Notes: generated by a model not told the origin, from the letters alone. 64,000 bases of DNA from Cordylochernes scorpioides (GCA_030710605.1 CP092874.1:67906803-67970802), one strand, 5' to 3'; counted from the stretch's first letter, positions 34,609 through 46,076 are shown. Numbers and translations are program-made.

Positions 34609-36767
34609 CAGTCTACTCTCGTTATAACGCCACCATCCGGATTTTGCAAAAAAGCGGCGTAAGGCGAGGGTGGCGTTGTATCGAACACGTTTAAAATGTG
34701 AAATTTAAAGATACAATAAATTATTTATAACAATTACTTAAAACAATTTATACCCTAAGTCAATATATAGAATGCGGCATTAATTAATTAATATGACAAA
34801 TTGGAATAATTAATTTATTTTTATTCATTAAAAAGTAATTACATTTTCTTGAAAAAGTCTGTGATCACAACTTGTGTTTTCTCTCCCTCACTTATGGCAT
34901 AGGCACGGCGTAACAAATCCGCAGATAGATTGACGTCGTCAGATGTTGCTCTCTTGGAGTGCTCAAGAAACAACAAAACTGTCTCAGCAGCTGTTCTGGC
35001 TTCCCTTAACGATGGTAGGCGCTGGGTCACTTGCATCATCATCCTCGCCAAGTTCTTCTTTCGCTGTAACAGTGGACACCAGAAAATTGTCATCTGTTAG
35101 CTTAATTTCCGCCTCCTGGGAATCATCAACCAGTTGAAACTCCCTTTCAGTCATCAAATTCTCTGGTGTAATAGCGAAGATGTCGCGAATGCGATCGAGC
35201 AGATTTCCATAATTAAGAGGCTCAACTGCAGCAGTAGAAGTGAAGCGAATAATGCCTGTGTGATTCCAGCAGTTGCTGATGGAATCAGGGCTCACAGAAT
35301 CCCAAGCCATTTTACAATAGCGCAAAGCGTAATCCAGACGTAATTCTTTGGGTAGATGGGCATCCGCCAATTCCACCATTTTCTGGAGTTGAAACTTGCG
35401 ATATTGAGCCTTGAAACTTTTGATGATGCCACTATCCAGTGGTTGCAGACTGGCAGTCATATTTGGTGGAAGGAAGTGTATCTTTATGTTGCTGAGACCA
35501 TCATTAGGGACGCAGTGAGACATAGCGTTATCTAACAACAGTAGGATACGACGTCCTTCAGAGACAAGCTGCTTGTTGAACTGCAGTAGCCATTCTTGAA
35601 AGATGCTAGAGGTCATCCATGCTTTGCTGTTAGATGTGTAAGTGCAGTAGAAGTGTGGACTAAAGTTTCTGAAGCATCGAGGCTTTGCCGATTTTCCAAT
35701 AATCAGCAATCGCCGCTTGTCTGTTCCAGTAGAGTTGCAGCACAGTAGAACAGTGATTCGTTGCTTCATCCTTTTGACACCACGGCAGTTTTAATCTTTG
35801 TGAGCAAGTGTTCGGTCAGGAATGAGCTGAAAAAATAATCCTGTTTCGTCTGCATTGTATATTTTAGCTGGATCATATCAGGAGTTCGTCAGAATACTGT
35901 TCAAATTTGTAAGATGTTCATCAATGATAGCTGGAGAAATCGATGCGCCTTCCCCACAGAGCCGTCGTTGCGAAATATGGAATCCCCTTTAAATCGCTGC
36001 AGCCACCCACTGCTGTACGCGAAATTTTCTGGTATGTCCAAATGCTCGCCAAGTTTTTTTGCCTTTTCTCTTAAGAGATCATCAGTAATAATAATATTAT
36101 TGGCACGCTTTTGGGTAAACGAGTTGAAGAGAGCGTCTTCCAAGTCACTAAATTTTCCGACTCTTTGTCTCTTTGAAGAACCAACACTATAATTTTCCCA
36201 CTTCTCAGCCTGAGTGAGAATATCACGGACAGTTGTACAGTTGTTCGTAGAAGTGAGAAACTGAGAAACGTTTTCCAATCTCATTCTTCTACATCATAGG
36301 GTTATTTCTTGCCAACTGGCATATCTCCTTCTTCTTTTCAATGGTGATCAACTCACGTTTACGCTTTTGGGAACTCATGATACGACAATAAAGTTGTTGT
36401 GTTGACATTAGCAAAGGATGAAGCGACTGTGTATGTCCCAGGAACAAGCAGGAAAAGGGTCTGCTGGCTGTTCACACAATCTGTTATCTGTGTGTCAACA
36501 GCAAACAAAGTCCGGCGCCGTTGGCGTAAAAAAATGCAGACAAGAAAGGGGGAGCGGGGAGGGGGGGGGGGTGAGGGACGTTGTGAGCGGCGCTATAACG
36601 AGTGGTTTTTGCTACTTGGGATACGAAAAATCAGCGGCGGAAGACGAACAGCGAGGGAGTGGCGTTATATCGAGAAAAATACATTGATGTCGATTGGGAC
36701 AATACGAAAAAGCGGCGTAAGGCGAGGGTGGCGTTATATCGAGTGGCGTTATAACGAGAGTAGACTG
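34609..36767 (-). mobile_element. pogo/Tigger DNA transposon
   Basis: Terminal inverted repeats start CAGTCTACTCTCGTTATAAC and are flanked by TA on both sides (34607-34608, 36768-36769). Subterminal motifs (GCGGCGTAAGGCGAGGGTGG) occur near both ends. The interior encodes a broken Tigger-type transposase on the minus strand. Total 2.16 kb. Confidence 0.88.
34839..36284 (-). pseudogene. Tigger-type transposase, inactivated
   Basis: The N-terminal part (36284-35901) carries the CENP-B-like DNA-binding region: FSDLEDALFNSF, DDLLREKAKKLGEHL, FAYSSGWLQRFK. After a one-base shift follow SPAIIDEHL, then YDPAKIYNADETGLFF (first catalytic D). LLLLDNAMSH contains the second D, and the DDE region continues with IHFLPPNMTASLQPLDSGII. 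Stops lie before YDP (TGA) and after TLAHKD (TAA). A further shift near 35000 leads to the C-terminal ITDFFKKM, typical of Tigger proteins. Three or more lesions, so dead, though otherwise well preserved. Confidence 0.85.
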
Positions 36768-36769
36768 TA

Positions 36770-38058
36770 GTATGATTCACTTACCATTTATCCTTTTCTT
36801 TACTCACCACGATTCCCTGCTTAATTCTTAGCCCGTCTCTCGTCCCGACCCGCCGTCTTCGCTGTCTCTATTCTAACTGAATTTTTTTGAAAAATCCCCG
36901 CATGACCAAAGATAATTTTTTTTTATCTCTTTCACAGAGTAAAAAAAAAAAAAGATATTTATTTCGTAGAATAAATCCGAAAATAAAAGGTCATTTTTTG
37001 TAATGTTTTTTTGGTTCTCTGTTTACTTTATTGTCAAAATACTCATAGATTTCATCTAATTTTACGGTCAGTGTTCTTACCAGCAAATCCATGTTTTTTT
37101 AAATCTTATGCAAATTTCTTTTTTCTTTGTCCATTTAATTGAAGAATATATCTATAATAAAATGAAAAACAACGTTTTATCGACTATACTTAATGTTATA
37201 ATTTAATGTTTTAGATTCTTATAAAACTATCTAAATTAAATAATTAAAATAGAATTAAAAAAAGGTAATTCATTGTTAAAAGAGAGTATTCACAGATAAA
37301 AAAAAAAAATAATAATAAATACACGCACATTGTAGCCAGATTGTTTCGGTATTTATTTATTTTTCTAAAAACACTTCGTCTTATCTAAAATATTTTTGTG
37401 TTGTGAAAGCTAGTCTAAAGTCCTATTACCTTATAAAGCTAAAAAATGTCTCTTAGAATATTGGTTGGCTGCAAAAGAGTAATTGATTATGCTGTTAAGG
37501 TAGGGTTATTTTAAATTCATCTACCTTTTATCTTTCAAATTAAATACTACGAAATATTTTGAAAAAAACCTCTTAAAAATAGCATTTATCTCTTATAATA
37601 AATACACGGGCTCTCATATATCAAGTGAAATACCTAATATAAATTACAAAAGATTTTTGCTGCAAATCAATTGACTTAAATAACCCCTAACACATTTCCT
37701 TAAAAATTTCAAATGTCGCAATCGATATTTGGAGACCAGATATGCCTTGAGATATAAAATATAGCTCATGCAACCCCAGCTTTAAATCAAATATAACAGT
37801 TATTACACATTAACAATAATCTTTTTTTGTGTTTGTGATAAGAAGAAATGTTTATATTAGGTGGATTAGATAAAGCAACTTCCCTACTAGACATACTACC
37901 TCAGACCTCCTCTGTACCATCAAGCCCCAATGCCAGCAAGAATAGAAACCTACTGCAGTACATGACTGGTACATAGCAGGAGGGGCAAGCACAAATTCCA
38001 TCCTTCCAAGGGAACAACAGTCCTTAAAATCCAGACCTAAGTCTGGTCATCTACAATG
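36770..38058. other. No gene recognised
   Basis: AT-rich DNA with homopolymer runs. From about 37850 the sequence becomes less AT-rich and probably belongs to the LINE whose end is duplicated at 38059-38431. Confidence 0.4.
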
Positions 38059-38229
38059 ACTTTCCAGAATGGTTGCAAGATTTTCACACTATGTACTAAG
38101 TGCAATTCTCAGCCTGCAACCCCAAGACATATTATTGACTGTATTGACTCATCCATTGATGAGCTCTACTCTTCCCCGGCAGACACCATCAAAAATCTCA
38201 AGCTTTACAAGCTTGATACCTTAGTGTGA
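38059..38229 (+). pseudogene. C-terminal fragment of a LINE/RNase H-type ORF, copy 1
   Basis: 57 codons read TFQNGCKIFTLCTKCNSQPA, then PRHIIDCIDSSIDEL up to YKLDTLV-stop. The CX2C...HX3-4C arrangement resembles the cysteine tail of arthropod (notably spider) non-LTR ORF2 proteins. Only this tail is present. Confidence 0.55.
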
Positions 38230-38260
38230 TTGAGTGGAGATAAGAAAGAAGAAGACAATG

Positions 38261-38431
38261 ACTTTCCAGAATGGTTGCAAGATTTTCCCACTATGTACTA
38301 AGTGCAATTCTCAACCTGCATTCCCAAACCATATCATTGACTGTATTGATTCATCTATTGATGAACTCTACTCATCCCCAGCAGACACCATCAAAAATCT
38401 TAAGCTCTACAAGCTTGATACCCTAATATGA
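38261..38431 (+). pseudogene. C-terminal LINE fragment, tandem copy 2
   Basis: Direct repeat of 38059-38229 at an offset of 202 bp, with the same 57-codon frame (CTKCNSQPAFPNHIIDCI) and a few substitutions. The preserved frame in both copies suggests a fairly recent tandem duplication. Confidence 0.6.
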
Positions 38432-38671
38432 TTGAGTGCAGATAAGAAAAAATATCATGTCAATTTTGATTTTACAAAAGTTATTACTCATGGCTGTTTT
38501 TATGCCTATATATATATATATATAATATAATAACATCTTCATTGAATTTCTACATAATTGTATGTACAGTGTTGTATAGTTCTTTACCATTTGTTACCTG
38601 TTGGCTTCTCGGATAGCTTGTCATACATTTTATAGTATGATGCACTAGCGCGCCATCTGTTATCAAAATTC

Positions 38672-38808
38672 GAAACTATTTTAATGGCGTAAGATTCTTT
38701 TTTTGAAATTAAACAATTTCTACTGCCCTTAATTAATTTTTCCATTGCAGTAAGGGCAGTAGAAATTGTTTAATTTCAAAAAGAATCTTACGCCTTTAAA
38801 ATAGTTTC
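38672..38808. repeat. Foldback of ~135 bp
   Basis: Arms GAAACTATTTTAATGGCGTA/AGATTCTTTTT/GAAATTAAACAATTTCTACT and the complement surround a ~15-nt loop. It directly precedes the Helitron end at 38824. Confidence 0.85.
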
Positions 38809-38823
38809 ACATTTTATAGTATA

Positions 38824-39392
38824 CTAGCCAAATGACCCGGGCAACGCCCGGGTTTTACCCGCTTAAATGTTTTTACTCAAATACTATTTGTTACAATCAT
38901 AAATTGGCGGCGTGGATGTTACTCTTGTGAAATGTCACGCTCCAAACTTTATGTGTTTTTAAAAGGTGTAAATTTTCACGATATTTGAAAATTCTATTAT
39001 TTAGATTTTTATATGAATATATTTTAAATTTGATATATACATAAAATGACGACAGTAAGTGATTTCTTGCCCCTACACCATCATTACGTCACTCAAGGTC
39101 ACTCTTGTGAAATGTCCCGCTCCACCAATCCCCATTGCCCCACAAGGTCCATCCTTCCCCAACTTTACTTCTCGCAGTTACCGCAATGAGGCACTGGTTG
39201 TGAGTGAAATAGGGAAAATTTGTCAATAATCTCTTAATAAGGATATTCAAGATAGAAGCCTGAAAATTTGCCTATAAGTTTTCCAGATTCAACTCTATAT
39301 ACTGTTAAAATTTCATCCAGATTAGTTACGTATTGTGGACGTGTATAGCTGACAAACATACATACATACACTGACTTTTATATACATAGGGA
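38824..39392 (-). mobile_element. Non-autonomous Helitron, 569 bp
   Basis: On the minus strand it starts TCCCTATGTATATAAAAGTC (39392) after A and ends CCCGGGCGTTGCCCGGG, TCATTTGG, CTAG (38824) before T. Both ends and the A/T target fit. No coding sequence. Related to 25980, 33441 and 58542. Confidence 0.82.
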
Positions 39393-39490
39393 TTAAATAT
39401 AAGATTTTGGGTTCTCCTTTAGGAAGTTCTCCTTCTATTTGTACCTTTTTTTTTTTTTTCTGATTCACTAAAGTTGATCTTGAGAATATA

Positions 39491-40943
39491 CAGTAAAACC
39501 CCTCTATAGTGAACCCCAATGGGACAGAGCTTTTGGTTCACTATAGCCACGGTTCACTATAGCCATGGTTTAGCCATTTTTTTTTTACTTTTCTAAATTT
39601 TTAGACCGTATAATTAAAAAACAGCCATACAAACAGGAAAAGGCAGCCACTTAATAATGGTCACTTTGTTTTAATTCCCTAAATTGACCTATTTCTTTAC
39701 TTTAATACTGAATATCAAAATAAGTAATTTAATAATAGGTTCTTCTTATCAATAGCATACATGTTTATATATAAACCTATGTATTATTCAAAAATTAAGT
39801 CAAACCCCTAGGCAAAACATTATTAATTATATATTTAAAAGGTATAAGAGTATTTTAGAACATCTTTCTCAAATAATATAATACTATATTTATTTGAAAA
39901 AATGTCTCTAATACCTTGTTGATTGAAAGTGAAAAGTAAAATTGGAAAATCAGAATTGTCTTAAAATATTGTTATTTCCATCAAAGGAATAAAGCTCCGT
40001 GTATTCTGAATCAATTGAGGATGAATCAAAAGTACCCAATTCAGAAAAATCGGATGCGAAACATGTTGATACGATAGCGCGATCGGTAAAATTGTGAATA
40101 AAAAAAGCCAATTTACAAACACAAAATCGGTGGTAAAACGGCCGGCCAGGAGGAATATCCGCGAACCCTGAATGAGTTATATACCTAACAAGAATTCCAT
40201 TCTAAAAATAGAACTGTAGTAGTAGTTTTTGAGAATTTATAAGTCGATTTGTTTGTGGCTCATGAGACACGGGGAACTTGGGGGAACTGTTTTTTTTTTT
40301 TTTACCCCCTTCTTCTTCCAATTCCAGTTTCTACATATTCTTCTGAAGTGTATATTAAATTTTGTTTTTTAACCTGTTATTCAAACCATTTCTGGCTTTA
40401 AAATTATTTGGAATTATTATTTAGCCTAGGTGAAACTTGATATAGAACGCTTCTAAAAGGGCAGGCTGCCACTGTTTTTTTTTAGAATGCCACTCTTTGT
40501 TTCTTTTCTTTATTTTGGAAGCCATTTGTATTTTTCTTCTATTTCAAAATTGTCGAATGCAAAGATATTCTATTAAATAAAAGTATAATGTGTAAAAATT
40601 TATACAACATACAGCAAAAATAGAATGGAAATGAAAACAAACAATGCCGCTAATTTTTTGTTTTGAAATCGCGATCCTGAGCTCTGAAACATGCTCAAAA
40701 TTTTGTTGTTTTTACATTTTTTTAACTCACAATTATAAGTTTGTTATAAGCATAGTATTTTTAATAGATTTTGTCAGTTTGGGACCGAAAATAGATTCGT
40801 TATAGGGGTAGTTCGTTATTTTAAAAATCGCAAAGTTCGTTATAATGATGGTATTTTCAATGGAATGGAATTGAGAATCGCCGTGGGTTCATTATAAGGG
40901 AAGGTTCGCTATATCCAGGGTTTGTATTAGCGAGGTTTTACTG
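39491..40943. mobile_element. pogo-like MITE, copy A
   Basis: Ends CAGTAAAACC...GGTTTTACTG with TA on both sides. Subterminal repeats of GTTCACTATAGCC on the left and GTTCGTTATA on the right. No transposase frame. The same element occurs at 61593-62885. Confidence 0.85.
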
Positions 40944-40994
40944 TATATTGATTAATTACTTTATATTAATCTTTATAAAAGAAAGAAAAATATA

Positions 40995-41475
40995 CAACAA
41001 CAAAAACCTTTATTAAGACACTATTGTCTTACAAGGGGATTCCCCTAAAAAGTTATATATGTACATGAGTGAGGAGGAAAAGCAATTTAGAGGGGAGGGG
41101 GAGCAATCAGCCGTTGTCTGTGGAGTTGAGCACTTCTTCTCTCATTTTATCAATCGCCTTGAAATATTTAAAATATTTATAAACAAATGTTTTATCCAGC
41201 AGGAGAGTAGTAAAAATTTTATATACATGTTGTTCATTGTAGTGAGTTAGCCCCGAAATTTCACGAATTTCCTGTCTCTTTTCATGTAGGAATGGGCAAT
41301 GGAATAGATAGTGGACCAAATTGTCTTGGATGTCAACATTGCAGAAGTAGCAATTTAAAGGGTCGCTGTTCCAAAATCCCGTGATATCCTCGCGGAAAAG
41401 TAGCCATAGAATCCTTTGACGGGATATAAATCGTTTAATTTTCAAAGGGAGGTTTGATAGCAAGTAGTCCTCCGT
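40995..41475 (-). mobile_element. 5'-truncated LINE with 15-bp target duplication
   Basis: AGAAAGAAAAATATA flanks it at 40980-40994 and 41476-41490. The minus strand encodes the end of ORF2 (41463-41107), with LPLKIKRFISRQRILWLL and a zinc motif CYFCNVDIQDNLVHYLFHC. The 3' UTR hairpin is AGACACTATTGTCT and the tail is GTTGTTG. Confidence 0.88.
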
Positions 41476-41660
41476 AGAAAGAAAAATATATTTAAAACAA
41501 CAAAAGTAACCTTTCTAATCTTAATTTACATCTTAATTGGCACATATTTAGGTGTAATTATCCTTAGTGTGACTCCTGTGCTCTAGTTTTAACCATGAAA
41601 TAATTTGTTTTGTTTTTCCACCTACCTCCCATGCCAGTAGTGACACCATAAATGTTCCAG

Positions 41661-41819
41661 ATCCGGGTGAAGCCAGACAAGACAGGAGTGGTTACAGAAG
41701 GAGTGAAGCATGGCCTGAACCCCTTCGATGAGATCGGAGTGGAGGAGGCCGTGCGGCTCAAAGAGAAGAAGTTGGCCAAGGAGGTCATTGCTGTGTCCTG
41801 CGGCCCTCCAGCCTGCGAG
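41661..41819 (+). CDS. ETFB: Electron transfer flavoprotein subunit beta, internal exon
   Basis: 53 codons, phase 0 at both ends, beginning [20 protein letters not shown] and ending [12 protein letters not shown]. The acceptor is TTCCAG and the donor GTAATC. ETF beta pairs with ETF alpha in the mitochondrial matrix. There it takes electrons from acyl-CoA and other dehydrogenases and passes them to ETF-ubiquinone oxidoreductase; the beta subunit also binds AMP. The segment aligns with residues ~22-74 of the human protein with high identity, including [16 protein letters not shown]. Codon use is GC-rich against AT-rich surroundings. The first exon (MA...VKRVIDYAVK region) was not found upstream. 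SINEs and hammerhead repeats crowd the following intron. Confidence 0.95.
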
Positions 41820-41905
41820 GTAATCTTCATTGTTTGGATAGTTTAGTACACTAAATAGGACTAACATTAAATTGGATCTGTTATTTAGATACAGTAGAAC
41901 CTCCA

Positions 41906-42511
41906 AGGTAATAACACCAAATCCAAATAAATAGTGTGTGACATTTCAGTAACAGTGTTGTTACCATCTTCAGACAAAAGTATTGAATGAAAAATTTTAC
42001 CACAGCATGTTTTGAATAGTTACTGTTATCAATGGGGGTCGGTGGAAGGCTGGTTAAACCGCTTGGTTTTTGACCACTACGACCCGGGTTCGATTCCCGC
42101 ATTGGACACTTTTTTCTGTTTGAAAAAAAAAATGCTCCAATGGCCCCCCAATTCTTGCAAAAGTCCAACCCCACCAGCAAGTGCAAGTAACCAAACGGGG
42201 CTCTGGCACATTTGTAAGTGCAAAGTCGAACTGCTTTCACATGTGTAGACATGTGGTGCGCTTACAGTAAAAAGCAGTCGCTAACTACCCACCATGATTA
42301 TCATGGCCTGTACCACGTGTACTAGGGATAAGCAAAAAAAAAAAAACTGCTATCAATAACATTTACTACATGCTGTGGTAAAATTTCTCATTCAGTACTT
42401 TTGTCTGAAGATGGTAACAATGCTGTTACCTAAACATCCCACACACTTTATTTATTTGGATTTGATCTTATTACCTTGTGTTTATAATCTATAATCCAAA
42501 TTGTGCCTTAT
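41906..42511. repeat. Palindromic hammerhead-type repeat with a SINE inside
   Basis: The arms 41906-42012 and 42358-42480 are inverted copies (GGTAATAACACCAAATCCAA... and reverse). Each carries CTGAAGA-stem-loop-(G/T)AAA on opposite strands. The right part ends with ATAATCCAAATTGTGCCTTA. A 13-bp CAGTAGA(A/C)CCTCC repeat flanks it. A complete SINE (42034-42345) is nested at the centre. Confidence 0.7.
42034..42345 (+). mobile_element. tRNA-derived SINE, full copy
   Basis: The head contains a Pol III B box (GGGTTCGATTCCC) and an upstream A-box-like GGCTGGTTAAACC. The body includes CATGTGTAGACATGTGGTGC and the end GGGATAAGC plus an A-tail. Target duplications ACTGTTATCAAT and ACTGCTATCAAT flank it. 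The tRNA of origin cannot be assigned safely. Confidence 0.85.
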
Positions 42512-42753
42512 CAGTAGACCCTCCCTTTAGCGGACACCCCGCTAGCAGACACCTCTCTACAAAGGACAGTTTTTATTTACAAAATGACCATTTTTACTAT
42601 TTAGCAACTCTCCGGTAAGAGGACACCTCTTCCTAAAGAACACTTTGGCTCTGTAATTAGGTGTTGCCCTTTACAGGGAGGTTCTACTGTAATAGATAAA
42701 TCTTCTTTTACAGTAGTCATTGACATCATTGGCAGCAACATAACCAAACTCTT

Positions 42754-43060
42754 TTTTTTTTTTTGCTTATCCCTAGTACACGTGGTACAGGCCATGATAA
42801 TCATGGTGGGTAGTTAGCGACTGCTTTTTTACTGTAAGCGCACCACATGTCTACACATGTGAAAGCAGTTTGACTTTGCACTTACAAATGTGCCAGAGCC
42901 CCGTTTGGTTACTTGCAATCGCTGGTGGGGTTGGACTTTTGCAAGAATCGGGGGGCCATTGGAGCATTTTTTAATTTTTTTTTTAAACATAAAAAGTGTC
43001 CAATGCGGGAATCGAACCCGGGTCGTAGTGGTCGAAACCAAACGGTTTAACCAGCCTTCC
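42754..43060 (-). mobile_element. tRNA-derived SINE, second full copy
   Basis: Inverted copy of the SINE at 42034, with a T-run at its left end and the B box at about 43008-43020. ACCAAACTCTT is duplicated at 42743-42753 and 43061-43071. Confidence 0.88.
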
Positions 43061-43075
43061 ACCAAACTCTTGAAT

Positions 43076-43664
43076 ATTTGGAAATATATATACGGTTGCA
43101 TCAACCAATTATTTATTTAGTTCCTGATATTTCAGTGACTCGCTGTTGTTCAAATGTCAGAAACTAAATTTAAAAAAATGGTTGATTTAACCATATATTT
43201 CTCCAAACAACAACAAATGGTTTTCAAAACCTTTTGAGTACTTACTTAGCTTGTAGTGTGTTAGCTGAGAATAGATTTATACCATTACTCTTATGATGGT
43301 ACATAGCATTCAGTTGTCTTCACCCTTTGTTTTAAAATTACCTTTCATGCTTTATGTGGATCCTGTGGATGGAAGACAACTACTGATGACAATGTTGGCA
43401 TTTTCTAGTTAGCTATCCCAGATTGATGATGGCTTCACATTGCTCTATCTATGTTGTATAGCATTTTGTTGGACACCTTCCAAAAACAGGTTCAACTTTA
43501 TAAAACCATATATAACCTGGCAATCAATCCCTTGAAAGGTTTGTTGTGAAACTCATGTCTCAGAGACAACACTAGAAGAAAGCTGTCCCAGATTTATCCA
43601 AACAAAGAAATGAATCATTAAGTTCTCATTCTACTTAAAAAATAACATCAACCATTTATAAAGA
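43076..43664. other. Weak inverted repeat, otherwise nothing recognised
   Basis: 43076-43210 is a diverged inverted repeat (GGAAATATATATACGGTT... and AACCATATATTTCTCC). The rest shows no feature. Confidence 0.4.
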
Positions 43665-43803
43665 TAGAGGTTGCCTCTCCCGTCAAAATAGACGTCAAAA
43701 CTATCTATTGACATTTGCCACAAACTAGTGGCCTCGGGTCGATGACAAAGTCACAACCCCAGTTTTGACATCTATTTCAACGGGAGAGGCAACCTTTATC
43801 TTT
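43665..43803. repeat. Foldback with ~60-nt arms
   Basis: AAAGATAGAGGTTGCCTCTC, then CCGTCAAAATAGA, and the complement at 43755-43803, around a unique loop (GGCCTCGGGTCGATGAC). Confidence 0.75.
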
Positions 43804-43904
43804 TTAGACAATTGACAATTAAATTATTTTATTGACATCTTGTCAATACATGCAAAGTACACAGTCTGCACTGTTTAAAAATATAATTATATATATGTAT
43901 GATA

Positions 43905-44099
43905 CTATGTACAATGAATATGACCCCTCTGCCACCGCTGCAGAGTTTGGTGGAGAATCACCAGCAGGTCTCCAGCGACACCACGTATTTTGCAATCTAC
44001 GAAGAATACGTAGGTCTCGTGCTTCATCGCTGAGGAGATGGCGTGGTCCTCTTTATCGATGAATATCCCCCCAGCAAAATTTCCATCTATATCAGCCAT
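43905..44099 (-). CDS. Hypothetical 64-aa ORF, possible gene remnant
   Basis: GC-richer than its intronic surroundings. The frame begins MADIDGNFAGGIFIDKEDHA and continues with SSAMKHETYVFFVDC and LLVILHQTLQRWQRG. I do not recognise it. It lies antisense in an ETFB intron. The balanced composition and lack of repeat look suggest a processed-gene fragment or an element-borne domain rather than chance. No splice sites or promoter are evident. Confidence 0.3.
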   Translation of the reverse strand: MADIDGNFAGGIFIDKEDHAISSAMKHETYVFFVDCKIRGVAGDLLVILHQTLQRWQRGHIHCT

Positions 44100-44328
44100 T
44101 TAGTTGAAAAAGAAAACTTCAGTAGAGTAAAACTTGCTGATATGAACCCACAGATATCGCGAACATTCCCAAACCTAAGGTAATCCCCATTTCCCTTCCT
44201 TTGAAATACCCAACTTCGAGATTTTTAAAATAATCAACTGCCCTTATAATGAAATCTAATTTCAAGTCTAAAAATAATAAATTGTAATTGAAATTCTGTG
44301 AAACATACTTTTAACTTTATAGACAAGA

Positions 44329-44539
44329 TACAAGAAAATAAGACCTAATTCAAATAATTTAAGTGTGTAGCATTTCGGTAGCAGAATTGTTACCATCATC
44401 AGACAAAGGAATAAATGATTACCATTTATTCTTTTGTCTGATGATGGTAACAATGCTGTTGCCGAAACATCACACACTATTAAATTATTTAGATTAGGTC
44501 TTATTTTCTTGTATCTATAATCCAAATTGTGCTTCATTA
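44329..44539. repeat. Palindromic hammerhead-type repeat, 211 bp
   Basis: Flanked by TTTATAGACAAGA at 44316-44328 and 44540-44552. On the + strand 44438-44476 reads CTGATGA-TGGTAAC-loop-GTTGCC-GAAACATC, and on the minus strand 44402-44367 a paired CTGATGA...GAAA. Outer parts: AAGAAAATAAGACCTAATTC and complement, then TAATCCAAATTGTGCTTCA. Confidence 0.8.
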
Positions 44540-44824
44540 TTTATAGACAAGACTTAAAACAGCAAAACTTTGAGCATATTTCAGCTCACAGATCTCCAAA
44601 CAATGGATGTAAACAAACAATTTTTGCCACATGTTATATTTTTACATTATATACCTTTTATTTAAAATAGAATATCTTTCCCTTAAAAAAAATATTTGAA
44701 ATTTAAAAAAATGCAAATCTGGCTTCCAAAAAAAAGCCATTAATTAAAGCTTTTCAAAGTGTGAAACAATGCAGGCAAAACTTGAGAAAAATTTAAAAAT
44801 AAGAAAATGTAACATTTCTACTAT

Positions 44825-44997
44825 AGTAGAATCTCCTTGAGAGGACATTCTTGCTTGAGAACATCTCTCTTTAGAGGACAGTTTTCATCACTAATATTAC
44901 AATTTTTACTTATTAGCAACTCTCTGGTAAGAGGATACCTCTCCCCAAAAGGCACTTTGGATCTGCAACTTGGTGTCCTTTATAGGGACTCTATAAG
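44825..44997. mobile_element. Tigger-like MITE, diverged
   Basis: Starts AGTAGAATCTCCTTGAGAGG and matches 42512-42689 (TTTACT, TTAGCAACTCTC, GTAAGAGGA, ACACCT). The right end is eroded (GGGACTCTATAAGAG). Confidence 0.6.
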
Positions 44998-44999
44998 AG

Positions 45000-45436
45000 A
45001 TAAAAAATAGAAGGCTATTAAAAATTGCTGCAGAGAGGAATCATTCCCAACTTTTGCCGTTGTACATGTTGGCAAACAAATTGAAAGGGGAGGTAAATCT
45101 ATTTACTCCAAAGATCCACCGGAAGTTTCAACATGAGAAATACCAAACGTGCAAATCAAGCTATTTTTGAAGTACATCTAGTGGGGCCCCTTATAATAAC
45201 ATCACATGGGGAACCAATAAGACCCAGTTGCTGTTCTAACAAGATTCCATTGTAGTATTTTATTCTGGGGAGGTGTGAAGTTATCTTATCCATGACCCCA
45301 GATAGAACACTCCTATCTGCTGTCAATCATTTTAGGATTTTTCCTTCCTTAATACATTTCACCACCCCTCAACATTTTTAGGTCAGATACAACTGCAGTC
45401 ATAAAATGATCATTAAGAAATCTAATCAATAACACC
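45000..45436. other. No feature recognised
   Basis: Mixed-composition intronic DNA. Ends in the 14-bp target duplication TAATCAATAACACC of the next repeat. Confidence 0.4.
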
Positions 45437-45687
45437 ATAAAGCACAATTTGGATTATAGATTATAATACAAGAAAATAAGACCTAATCCAAATCATTTAT
45501 TAGTATGTGACATTTCGGCAACAGCATCGTCACCATCATCAGTACTGTAAGAATCTTCAGTACTATTTAAGAACTTGCTGTGATATTTTTTCTCATTTAT
45601 TCTTTTGTCTGATGATAGTGAGAATGCTGTTGCTGAAACGTCACACATTAATAAATTATTTGGATTAGGTCTTATTTTCTTGCATTA
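45437..45687. repeat. Palindromic hammerhead-type repeat, 251 bp
   Basis: TAATCAATAACACC flanks it at 45423-45436 and 45688-45701. The minus strand at 45541-45505 reads CTGATGATGG-loop-CCGAAATGTC and the + strand at 45609-45645 CTGATGATAG-loop-TGAAACGTC. The left outer arm includes GCACAATTTGGATTATAGAT. Confidence 0.8.
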
Positions 45688-45776
45688 TAATCAATAACAC
45701 CTTTCCCATCAAATTTACCATTGTGTCAAATAGAACTACATGTAACTGATGGAAATATGGCCACTGGTTGGCAGAT

Positions 45777-45945
45777 TTTTTTTTGCTTATATGGTACAGG
45801 CCATGATAATAATGGTGGGTAGAAGTAGGCGACTGCGTTTACTGTAAGTGCACCACATGTTTACAAATGTGAAAATCAGTTTTGACTTTGCACTTACCAA
45901 TGTGATAGAGCCCCGTTTGGTACTTGCACTCGCTGGTGGGGTTAT
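45777..45945 (-). mobile_element. SINE fragment
   Basis: Partial reverse copy of the SINE at 42034: tail TTTTGCTTAT, GGTACAGGCCATGATAATAA, ending in the CGCTGGTGGGG segment. The tRNA head is missing. Confidence 0.7.
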
Positions 45946-45954
45946 CAGCTAATT

Positions 45955-46076
45955 TTTTTTTTTGCTTACCCAAAGTACACGTGGTACAGGCCATGATAAT
46001 CATGGTGGGTAGAAGTAGGTGACTGCTTTTACCTTAAGTGCACCACATGTCTACACATGTGAAAAGCAGTTCGACT
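45955..46076 (-). mobile_element. SINE fragment, adjacent copy
   Basis: A second 3' fragment of the same SINE, starting at the T-run and ending after GTGAAAAGCAGTTCGACTG. Confidence 0.7.

Larger units (their letters stand above)
41893..42689. mobile_element. Tigger-like MITE region (CAGTAGA..CCTCC ends)
   Basis: 42512-42689 is a 178-bp MITE with ends CAGTAGACCCTCCC and GGGAGGTTCTACTG. A second CAGTAGAACCTCC lies at 41893-41905, directly before the palindromic repeat. It is read most simply as a target duplication of the MITE end made when that repeat inserted. Relatives lie at 44825 and 46669. Confidence 0.7.

Noticed and set aside
34839-36284. Functional domesticated Tigger/CENP-B-like gene
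   Set aside because: Stops before YDP and after TLAHKD plus frameshifts, and intact inverted repeats with TA duplications, show an ordinary dead transposon.
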